A stretch of DNA of 64,000 nt from Panorpa germanica. Its lineage: Eukaryota; Arthropoda; Insecta; Mecoptera; Panorpidae. This document shows positions 56,245 to 64,000 of the stretch, one piece after another; position 1 is the stretch's first letter, and each line of letters begins with the position of its first letter. The notes under the pieces are model-generated. The model had not been told where the DNA came from and ran no database searches. It saw nothing but the letters and a program-made list of their open reading frames with translations. Where the stretch lies: positions 13,826,001 through 13,890,000 of the forward strand of contig OY783205.1 in the NCBI GenBank assembly GCA_963678705.1, read 5' to 3'. The position numbers and the translations under genes are program-made.

Positions 56245-56340
56245 TTGGTCCTGGGTAAAATGTACCATGTCCCGCCGTTTACGTAATGATTTATTCTTGC
56301 CTAAATGGCGATAAACATGATACCGACCTAAAACTGCATC
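56226..56340 (+). ncRNA. R2 HDV-like self-cleaving ribozyme, with 28S-derived P1
   Basis: P1 pairs GGCGGGA (56232-56238, 28S) with TCCCGCC (56270-56276, R2). The complementarity extends to 14 perfect base pairs (56226-56239 with 56269-56282). P2 pairs tttggtc (56244-56250) with gacctaaa (56325-56332, one bulge). P3 can be ggta/tacc around 56254-56265. P4 is TTGCC (56297-56301) with GGCGA (56307-56311). In intact 28S, cleavage before GGCGGGA would lie 28 bases upstream of the R2 site, a position I recall for some R2 ribozymes. The fold was drawn by eye. Confidence 0.55.
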
Positions 56341-57004
56341 CCGTGTCCTGAGCACCAAGGTGGCTGTGTGCCTTGACCACTCTGGAGTCTTACGTACTGA
56401 TCTCACGATCACTCGATTGATTTCTGATCTTTCGTACTGATCTCACGATCACTCGATAGACAAAGGAGTGCATAGTTCCAGACAAGATAAACTGCTCGAA
56501 GTCTTGCAGCGAGTTATATTTGATGAATATAACTCCGCGACTTAAAACTGCACGTAATGAAGGGTTAGTCCTGCATTATATTGAGCTATTACTTTATAAG
56601 TCAACCCGTGGGTACTTCGGTCGAAGCGGGGAACTGACGAACAATATTGAAAACCTTGTACTTTTTCAATGGATGAGATTATTAAATCGAGATTGTCAGC
56701 ACTTGTGGAGACAACGACGAACTTTTTTAAGTTTGGAGTGGTGCAGCATGCGAAGTATATGCGAGTATATGGTAGCGTATGACTAATAGTGACGAGCCTC
56801 TTAATTATGGTAATACTATAGTAGTAAGTTGATTGGATTCGCAAGTATGACAATCCTCGGTCAATGGGCACTTAACGAGATTTACCTGCACTGCATGCTT
56901 TGCAGACGGCTAGGGCGGATGGGGTTGACGACCCATCCGTGCCGTGACGACCTAGCCAAAGTCACGTTAAGGACTCATAATTATTAGAATGGTTCAGTCC
57001 AATG

Positions 57005-57235
57005 GTGAAACTCCGGCGGACATTGATATGAGAGATAGGGTCCTCATATCTTTTAAAGCTTTGTTGCCCTAAATGTTGTTAACACTGGCTGACTCGCAAG
57101 AGGCAAGCGGTTGTGTTAGTAATATTGTCCGATGGACATAGATATGAGGATGGGGTCTCATATCTATTATTTTGTTGCTCTAACGCACCAAACACTGGCT
57201 AACTCGTAAGAGGGAAGCGATTGTGTGAGGAAGGC
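57005..57235 (+). repeat. R2 5'-UTR tandem repeats, two units
   Basis: Two of the 115-bp-type units seen three times at 35713-36060: gacattgatatgagagatagggtcctcat and gacatagatatgaggatggggtc heads, each ending ggctgactcg/ggctaactcg plus aagaggcaagcg. The unit number differs between copies. Confidence 0.65.
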
Positions 57236-57585
57236 AATACGTGACGAGCTCATAGGTATACAATTTACCAGGGGCAAATGAGCGACGGAGATGCAAGGTT
57301 ACGTTTTAACTCTCCGTAACCGGGGTGCTAGGGTTGAGGTGGCCATTTAGCCGGTTCACGAATAGCACTCAGAACGGTGCCCATAATTGTTAGGAACTGG
57401 GAATCCCTAACAATTAAGTAGTCCTACTGATGACGACTTATGCTATGTTATTTGACTTGTTTTTGGCTTTGGAATAACAATAGCGCTATGGCAAAATTAG
57501 TAATAATAATATAATATATATAAACTATGTACAATAATTTAATGAAAATTACAAAATATGCTCAGTTAAGGATTATCTTTTAAAA

Positions 57586-58125
57586 ATGAAGGAAAAGAAT
57601 ATAAATGTTAAGTTTTTATGGATTCCCGGTCAGGCAGGTATAAAAGGAAATGAAATGGCTGATAGATTGGTTAGAGAAGCTTGTTTAAATGGAGAAGAGT
57701 TTGATGTGAGGTGGACGATGGGCGAAGTTAAATCCCTAATCAATAAAAATTGTTTCGTAGATTGGCAAAACATCTATAACGAAAGAAGTACTCTTACCGG
57801 AAAACAATTTTATAAGCATAATCCAAAAATATCAACAAATGTATGGTTCAACAAATCAAACTCTAGCAAATTTATTTCAACTATTACTAGAATAAAATCA
57901 GGCCACTGTAGAAGTCCATATCATCTACATAAAATAAAATTGTTAAGATCTCCAAACTGTCTTTGTGGAGAGGAAGGCACAATAGATCATATGATTTTAG
58001 AATGTAAACTTATTAAAAATCAAATAGACAAATTAATGCGAGAACTAAAAAGTGAGTATTTTTCAGTAAATGTGTTGTATTTATTAACATCAGAAAAAGT
58101 ACCAAAAGAGTCATCGAGTTTGTAA
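57586..58125 (+). pseudogene. LINE ORF2 C-terminus: RNase H end and zinc-binding region
   Basis: VKFLWIPGQAGIKGNEMADRLVREA is the end of an RNase H domain (as in I, R1 and LOA-type LINEs, not Jockey). A C-terminal region follows with RIKSGHCRSPYHLHKIKL and CLCGEEGTIDHMILEC, a conserved CCHC-like zinc motif. The frame ends naturally at 58125. RT and endonuclease are absent through 5' truncation, and the ATG is internal. Confidence 0.75.
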
Positions 58126-58198
58126 CAGAATACCAAATTGATATTGATATTAAAATGGTTTTTTTTTTTATTATATGATAATTTCCATATGTGTTAGG

Positions 58199-59475
58199 TG
58201 GATTAACCCTTCTTACAACAATTTATAATGCAATGATAAGGCTGACATTTTTTCCGCCTCAATGGAAGGTTGGCCAAATAATATTGATCTTAAAACCACG
58301 TAAAGAGCCTGACGACCCAAAATCTTATAGGCCGATAAGTCTGTTGCCCATTCCATCGAAAATCTACGAGACACTCCTTCTGACTCGAATCCTACCCGTT
58401 ATTGAGGCAAAACACATAATTCCTGACCACCAATTCGGATTTAGATGTAAACACTCAACAATTGATCAGGTACATCGTGTGGTAGACAAAATAATGAAAT
58501 CACTCGAAGCCAAAGCATACTGCGCCAGTGCATTCTTAGACATATCTCAGACATATCTCAGGCCGTGTTTGGCATGAAGGATTGCTGTACAAAACTTATT
58601 ATCTACTACTTATATCAAATAGTTAAATCCTTTGTGGAAAACAGGCACTTCATCACCCAATACGGGGACGCTATTACAGGTCTTTGTCCCATCCAAGCGG
58701 GAGTTCCACAGGGTAGTGTTATGGGCCCAATTCTTTATCTTCTCTTTACATCGGATCTACCTACTTCAAAACTGATTACAACAGGGACCTTTGCAGACGA
58801 TACTGCCATATTGGCTTGCCATAATGACCCAGAAATGGCTTCTGCCACACTACAAGACGGACTCGACTCCATATCAAGTTAGCTTAAGAAGTGGAGAATC
58901 AAAGCCAACGAGACCAAATCCATAAATGTGACTTTCAGTCTTAGAGGAGGTCCTTGCCCTCTAGTAAAATTGAATAATACGGAGATTCTACAAGCAGAAC
59001 ATGTCAGATATCTCGGCTTACATCTTGATAAGAGACTTACCTGGCAGAAGCATATATTCACCAAAAGGAAACAACTAGGCATGGAAATGAGAAAACTATA
59101 CTGGCTCCTCGGTCAAAAATCACAACTCTCGTTAGAGAACAAACTACTGATTTATAAGGTAATATTAAAACCAATCTGGTCCTATGGAATCCAATTATGG
59201 GGAACCGCCTTCCACTCGAACATAGAAATATTGCAGAGGTTCCAAAACAAGACTCTAAGAATTATAACTAACGCCCATGGTTCGTGCCTAACGAACAGCT
59301 TCATCACGACTTAAAAATCCGTACCGTAATCCAGGAGATTACTTGGCACGCAAAGAATCACGAAGAAAGACTGAAAAACCATCCCAACGACTTAGCTAAG
59401 CCATTGTTAAAGGACGATGAATTAACAAAACGGAGACTTAAACGTAGAATGCCTCACGACCTACTGAAGATATAA
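58199..59475 (+). pseudogene. Jockey copy 3 reverse transcriptase
   Basis: LTTIYNAMIRLTFFPPQWKV, SYRPISLLPIPSKIYE, HQFGFRCKHSTIDQVHRV and AFLDISQ. Then a short tandem repeat (gacatatctca twice, about 58540-58560) and a small loss shift the frame inside motif A. The frame 58565-58882 has AGVPQGSVMGPILYLLF and catalytic FADD. A stop at 58880 and a shift near 59310 follow; the latter separates 59284-59475 (HDLKIRTVIQEITWHAKNHEERL). It resembles Jockey copy 2 more than copy 1. Confidence 0.8.
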
Positions 59476-59604
59476 CATATCGCAAATGGACGAGAGTGAG
59501 ACACTGGTCTTACTCAGAGCACGTCAACAGTTAAACAAAAATACTATTTAATGTTACATATTGTAGACAGATTGTAGTAAATAAAAAAAAAATAAAAAAA
59601 AAAA
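58199..59604 (+). mobile_element. 5'-truncated Jockey, copy 3
   Basis: Flanked by atatgtgttagg at 58187-58198 and 59605-59616 (12-bp duplication), with an A-rich tail just before the right copy. It starts within the RT coding sequence, the usual 5' truncation. It is the youngest insertion in this nest. Confidence 0.85.
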
Positions 59605-59845
59605 ATATGTGTTAGGGACGTAAACATTATATATTTCTAAAGTAAAATTTTATATATTATATAAATATATTTGTAATATCTATGTATTTTAAATCGGCAA
59701 GAAGGTTGAATAAGCCAAAGCCAAATAAAAAAAAAAAAATAATAATAATTTAATGAAAGCGATTTGATACTTTTATCATCGTATGACAATGATGGATACA
59801 ATTAATGATATAAATAGAGGAGACCACGACCCCGGTCTCAAAGGT

Positions 59846-60415
59846 AATAAGAAAGCCAACGATGTAGCAAAAAAGCAACTAGAGAGGCAACGAGTACAGG
59901 AATACTGCATGAGGTTCATCTAGTGGCAGGGTGTAAAGAAATGACAGAGAAATGGCAGAGGAGGTGGGATAGCTCGGAAAAAGGAAGAAAATTTTATTCC
60001 TTACAGCTGCTGATAGGTAAGTGGCCATGGTGGAGGCAAGCCTCAAGTACCGAGAAGAGTAGTTTCTCTCATTTCGAGGTTGAGGGTCGACCACACAGGT
60101 GCACCTGCGCACCTGAATAGAAATAATGTTGTGAGGGATGATATTTGTGAACGAGGGGAAAAGTCGGGGGATCCAAACCATATAATTCTAAGTTGTTCAA
60201 TGACAGAAAGGTGCAAAAAAATGTTGTATAGTGCGATGATGAAGAATGGTTTAGCTGCCAGCAAATACGCAGCCTCTTGTAGTGAACCCTACCTGGTCGA
60301 TGTCTTGCCATCATCGACAAGATAGGGCAAGTTGGAGGATACATAGTAAAAGTTTTACTGAAAGGGGAAAAGTCTATATGGCGAAAAAAAGACTGGGGTT
60401 CTAGGAAGCCATGCA
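59846..60415 (+). pseudogene. LINE fragment, RNase H end and C-terminal zinc region
   Basis: GLKGNKKANDVAKKQLE looks like the last helix of an RNase H domain. It is followed by a decayed linker (WQRRWDSSEKGRKFYSLQL) and ICERGEKSGDPNHIILSC, the C-terminal zinc motif. It differs from the LINE at 57.6 kb. Its start is fused to the R2 ORF of copy G within the shared word GL, without an obvious target duplication. Stops and shifts are present. No poly(A) tail precedes the Copia sequence. Confidence 0.6.
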
Positions 60416-60429
60416 AAATACAAGAAAAA

Positions 60430-61105
60430 AATAATTTGAAGTATTGTAAAAATACATTAGGCTATAATAATTGCAAATGTAAGAAACATTTTGCAAAATA
60501 TTGTCCCAATGCGGAACTACTAAACAAGAAAATAAGTCAAGCAAAAATATTAATAAAATAGTAGTAACAAACGTGCTCTTATCACAGTAAGTTTATTATC
60601 TATAAGTTCTGATTGTTGGTATCAAGATTCTGCTGCGACTCAACATATGAGCAGTAAGGAGTGGTTCAAGAATTATATTACTCTCGAAATGGTTATTATT
60701 GGCGTTGGAACTGAACGTGAATTGGAGGAGGTGATGCTGAACTTAAAGCTTTTGATTATTAAGTCCGGCAAAAGATTATTTTGGAGGCTGTGTTGTACAC
60801 TCCTCAGATGCCATTTAATCTTTTTTCAGTAAGTTCTGTATTGGATAAAGGATACAGACGGTCAGCTAATGCAAAGAAATAAATTTTCAAAGATGCTACC
60901 GGTAATGTTGGTACAAATGCAGCAAAAGAAGGTAAATTATTTAAAATACATTTTCGCAGAGTCTGAAAAATGTTTTGTAAATATTTCATTGAGAAAATGG
61001 AACGAGAAATTTGCACATTAAAACGTTGCACAGGTGCGAGATGTATTAATAAGAAATGGTAATGTCCACGATGTGTTTATGGTAAACAGCATAGACAGAT
61101 CCCTC
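60430..61105 (+). pseudogene. Copia-type retrotransposon fragment: zinc knuckle, protease, pre-integrase
   Basis: CKCKKHFAKYCPN is a knuckle-like end of gag. SDCWYQDSAATQHMSSKEWF is the Copia protease motif (DSGA altered to DSAA). The rest of the protease reads LYTPQMPFNLFSVSSVLDKG in broken frames, then FAHQNVAQVRDVLIRNG-like pre-integrase sequence and VYGKQHR. Similarity ends at about 61105. Frameshifts near 60790 and stops near 60880 and 61020 inactivate it. There is no RT and no LTR. Confidence 0.7.
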
Positions 61106-61377
61106 TTTCCCATTGGGCACTTTGGGCAAGTGCCCAGGGCCCCGCGATCGATAGGGCCCTCCTCAGATTAAATACAAAGTTCCTAGTTCCTGTCAGATCA
61201 TCAAACGATAACCAATATTTATTACCAAAAAACTTATTTGATTCGAAGAAATCGAACCTAAATTACTGACTAAAATACCAACTTACTCGCTTTTACTCGT
61301 AAATGCGCGAAGCTATTCTACTCTCGCCCAAAAATTAGGCTTTCCGACTTCAGCATGCTTAGATAAATTTAAATATA
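61106..61377. other. No gene seen
   Basis: Starts with a GC-rich stretch (gggcaagtgcccagggccccgcg, containing the small palindrome gggca-ag-tgccc) and continues AT-rich. The GC-rich part looks like a DNA-transposon end, but no partner end was found. Confidence 0.35.
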
Positions 61378-62160
61378 CTAGCTTTTACCCCCGTCGCAAG
61401 CGACGTTTGTTTTTTGTGAGTGGCTTGAATTTCAAGTCAAAATTTAATTTTTAAATTGAAATAATAAATAAACTCGTCCTATATTGATTTAACATTTAAT
61501 AACAATTAATTTTTCATACAAACTGACTAAGAAAATACATTTTTTATATCAAAATAAAAAATATTTTGAATTTATGCGATATTTGAACAACTTTTTTTCA
61601 AAATTTGGGATTTTTTTTTCGATTCGTAAATAAGTTGCCAAGGTTAGGCTATATACAAAATTTAAACTTTCTAGCACAATTTTTACTCTCGGCAAATACT
61701 GCCCCCCAATAAAATTTTAAAATTTTGAATTTTTTTTTTATTAATAATATACTTAATTATTCTAGAATCCAGAAAATGAATTTTCTCCAAAGTTCCCTGC
61801 CGGGCCCCCGAATTTCTTTAACCCCCCCCTTTTTCAATTTTTGAATTTCTAATTTTTGAGAAATGTCAGCATTGAATACCTTAATATACATGCAAAATTT
61901 CAACTTTCTATCTTTTACGAATTAAAAGTAATACAGCAAAAAAGGGCTCACTTTTTTTCCAGTTTTTTCAAAATCACGGGTTTCCAGGAAATTCAGGGAT
62001 AAATCCGGGGACGCCAAAAGTCTTAGAATTTTTTTCTCTACGAAATAGACAATTTTCAAAAACTTTGACGGAGCCGTCTTCGCGCTGCCATACAAAGTAT
62101 ACTACCAAACATATAAAATCATAAGATCATAAATATACATTTGGAACATTATAAATAAGA
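61378..62160 (-). mobile_element. Non-autonomous Helitron, second copy (minus strand)
   Basis: CTAG (61378-61381) followed by cttttacccccgtcgcaagcgacg matches 46829 onward. 61378-61798 is about 90% like 46829-47260, after which this copy continues with poly-C/poly-T runs (ccccccc near 61822). The distal end was not identified. Confidence 0.65.
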
Positions 62161-62360
62161 CTGAGTTTACCCCCGTCGCAAAACGACGTCTTTTAGGCGT
62201 GTATCGTTTGAATCCAATAAAATAATTCGTAATTACATTTCATATTTAACTGTTCTATTTTTAAATTGAAATAATAAATAAACTCGCGCACATATACACA
62301 CATATAAATTGACTAGCGCTTCGCCCCGTCGCAAAGCGACGTGTATTTAATATTTGTGAA
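62161..62360 (-). mobile_element. Two more Helitron 3' ends in tandem
   Basis: 62166-62190 (tttacccccgtcgcaaaacgacgtc) is a decayed terminal hairpin. 62313-62345 (ctagcgcttcgccccgtcgcaaagcgacg) is a better one, with CTAG preceded by A. Each is followed by related AT-rich sequence (attgaaataataaataaactcg occurs after the first copies as well). They suggest several insertions or tandem termini. Confidence 0.55.
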
Positions 62361-62489
62361 TAAATAAAAGTTATTTGATAAATAGAAAATGATCCTGAAA
62401 TATTGTTTATTGTTCGCCTTTCGGCTTTACAATCTACATTCTTAATACATTTCATATACTTCAACTTACAATTAAATTTACATTATTCT
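62361..62489 (-). other. Probable 3' UTR of the reverse-strand LINE
   Basis: AT-rich, non-coding, between the LINE stop and the Helitron end. A small palindrome (gttcgcctttcggcttt region) was noted. No clear poly(A) or target duplication. Confidence 0.35.
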
Positions 62490-63590
62490 CCACTAACTTA
62501 TTTTTTCTTCTGTTTTTCCTTTCCTTCTTACTATTTCCGCCATCCACCTCTTTCCTTCACTGCCTCCCTTTAATAGCTGGCCAATATTCGTTTTGCTAGC
62601 TACTTTTTCCTTACACTCAAACTTAATGTGCTCCAGTGTTTCGTCCTCCGCTCCGCACACTCTACACTTTCTTTTCTCACTCTTTTCCCAGTATCTGTTT
62701 CCTTTTTCCTCATTTCCCAATCTAAACCTTGCTGTTCTTCTTTTGTGTTTTATGTCTTTTTCTATAAGGTACTAAAGCACAGTATTTTCTTATAACCTTT
62801 TATATCTTTTATTGTAGTTACTTTTTTCAATTTTTCCCATTCTCTCCTGCTGTTGTATCTTCTTATCCCTTCTCCTTAGTTTCTCTTCCACACTTGCGCC
62901 TCCTTCTCTTCTCCTCTCTGCCTCCTCGATCGCCATTCCATTCCTTTCAAAGTACTATTTTGTCTTTTTCGTGCCTCCCCCCTCCCATTCTTTATGCTAT
63001 CCTCTCTTATTTTCTTCAAAATTATGCTTTCCGCTCTGTTCAATTTCTCCTCGTATTTAACTGCTCTTTCCTCTGTTTTAATTCGTATCTTAACCCATTT
63101 TAGCTCCTCCATAGCCATGTATCCTGGCGTGCACCTGTTGCTTCTTCCACCCCCAAACCTCTGCTTCATACAACATCATACTGGCTATCAGTCTATCAAA
63201 CATCCATATTCTCTTTTGTATGTCCCCCCCAAATACCTTTTCCCCTAGTCCCAATACCCGTCGCATTGCTAGCTCCGCCTTCTTTGCTACCTCCATTATC
63301 TGAGCCTCTTTTTCATTGTTCTTTCTAAAAGTGTAGCCCAGATATTTAAATTCTTCTACTTCCTCAATGTCCTCTGTCTTGTATTTCCACCTTTTATGTC
63401 TTCTTTTTCCACCCCATTTTTTAAATACAATAATTTTTGTCTTTTCCACATTTAACTCTAGTCCTTTCCTGTCTATATATTTTCCTAGCCGATGAGCCAT
63501 CTCCTGCAGCTCTCCTTCCCTTTTTTCCAACAGGACTATATCGTCAGCGTATGCTGTATATATCCCCCCATCTTGTCCTCTTTCCATTAC
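62490..63590 (-). pseudogene. 5'-truncated LINE: RT end, C-terminal zinc motif
   Basis: Starting at 63587: YTAYADDIVLLEKREGEL with the catalytic YADD, LELNVEKTKIIVFKKWG, EEFKYLGYTFRKNNEKEAQI, MLYEAEVWGWKKQQ. A shift near 63165 and the frame 63169-62876 (TPGYMAMEELKWVKIRIK) follow. The C-terminus at 62720-62493 is CRVCGAEDETLEHIKFEC, a CCHC-type motif. This style is common among LINEs of ants and other hymenopterans, though not exclusive to them. Truncated at about 63590, with frame breaks between the three blocks. Confidence 0.75.
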
Positions 63591-63659
63591 CCCCTAAAAG
63601 TCTGCTGTATATATCGCAAATAAAATGCAAAATATTATTTTGTTATAATACCTTTATTT

Positions 63660-64000
63660 ACAGTAATAAAGCACTGTATTGACCAGTCTCCAGTGCCCCC
63701 GCCCATAAGCCCCAATCGTCACCTCTTGGCTCCATGCTCTCTTACGTTTCCGAACCTTTAATTTGATTCCTCTAAACTTCTGCCATGAAGCGCCTCCTAC
63801 TTTTAGCACTCTGCATCGCTTCTTCCCTGAGCATCGTCGGTCCTTAGAGTACTTTCACAGCGCCCCCGCTGCGTAAAATTATCATTTACCATAATAAGGC
63901 ACAGTATTGAACAATGTCCACTGCCCCGCCCCTAAACATCAATCACCTCTTGGCTCCATGCTCTGTATCGTTCTCGAACTTTTAATTGTAATCATCTGCA
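63660..64000. repeat. Direct repeats, about 226-bp spacing
   Basis: 63664-63764 and 63890-63988 share cacctcttggctccatgctct, gcactgtattga/gcacagtattga and ttccgaacctttaatt/ttctcgaacttttaatt. The second copy runs off the window end, so the array length is unknown. No coding content. Confidence 0.7.

Larger units (their letters stand above)
57548..59743 (+). mobile_element. 5'-truncated LINE with RNase H, interrupted by a Jockey
   Basis: Element pieces 57548-58198 and 59617-59743 end in an A-rich tail (aaataaaaaaaaaaaaat). The 15-bp repeat aataatttaatgaaa flanks the whole (57533-57547 and 59744-59758). The host is the R2 5' UTR of copy G. The interior interruption (58199-59604) has its own 12-bp duplication. 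Confidence 0.85.
56245..59845 (+). mobile_element. R2-type copy G: 5' UTR and ORF start, split by nested LINEs
   Basis: 56245-57532 matches the 5' UTR of copy F along its length (tggtcctggg, cccgccgtttacgtaat, ctactcc-like and ggcggatggggttgacgacccatcc blocks). It resumes at 59759-59845 with the ORF start: MDTINDINRGDHDPGL, equivalent to NDTNTISGDHDPGL in copy F. The gap is a LINE insertion (57548-59743). After GDHDPGL the sequence switches to an RNase H-type LINE. The rest of the R2 is absent. Confidence 0.8.

Noticed and set aside
61110-61160. GC-rich gggcccc stretch as a DNA-transposon terminus
   Set aside because: No inverted partner or target duplication could be located.
1-64000. CRISPR arrays, bacterial operons or phage genes
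   Set aside because: No regularly spaced repeats or prokaryotic gene arrangement; all content is eukaryotic.

Overview
This is nuclear DNA of an insect (the order cannot be told from the sequence). The evidence is split genes, AT-rich intergenic DNA, C2H2 zinc-finger genes and a dense load of arthropod-type transposons, together with short pieces of eukaryotic 28S rDNA. Nothing bacterial or viral is present. Most of the window is a graveyard of nested mobile elements. Only one long protein gene looks intact: a Helitron Rep-helicase of 1473 codons.

Layout. 1-2.8 kb: a 3-exon candidate gene resembling insect DUF4806 proteins (minus strand), flanked by GC-rich palindromic repeats. 2.8-10.5 kb: decayed fragments of one R2-type non-LTR retrotransposon family on both strands, a zinc-finger pseudogene with two in-frame TGA codons, a Gypsy integrase scrap and a reversed LTR. 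10.5-16.9 kb: a Gypsy-type LTR element carrying a BEL-like (DUF1759) gag, lying between two R2 fragments. 18.3-21.0 kb: AT-rich, no genes. 21.05-21.62 kb: a short PIF/Harbinger-like element with TIRs and a TAA target duplication. 22.2-24.6 kb: another R2 copy. 25.5-32.4 kb: one DNA-transposon transposase pseudogene split by a near-full-length Jockey element and by a hAT element, each with clear target-site duplications. 33.9-34.5 kb: a second hAT remnant. 35.0-44.8 kb: the most complete R2 copy, with its 3' UTR split by a second Jockey and its 3' end joined to 38 bp of 28S rDNA. 45.3-46.3 kb: BEL/Pao integrase. 46.8-47.3 kb: Helitron 3' end. 47.3-47.9 kb: zinc-finger pseudogene. 48.4-53.9 kb: a complete Helitron. 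54.0-56.1 kb: BEL gag-protease-RT remnant and a Jockey scrap. 56.1-56.24 kb: 28S rDNA joined to an R2 5' end, whose UTR is split by an RNase H-type LINE that is itself split by a Jockey. 59.8-61.1 kb: LINE and Copia remnants. 61.4-62.4 kb: Helitron 3' ends. 62.5-63.6 kb: a reverse-strand LINE. 63.66-64.0 kb: direct repeats.

The unifying theme is R2. At least seven copies or fragments lie outside any intact rDNA unit. Two keep short pieces of the exact 28S target, one 5' and one 3' of the canonical insertion point. Their 5' ends can be drawn as an HDV-like self-cleaving ribozyme whose P1 helix would pair 28S sequence with R2 sequence. Target-site duplications allow the order of several insertions to be read.
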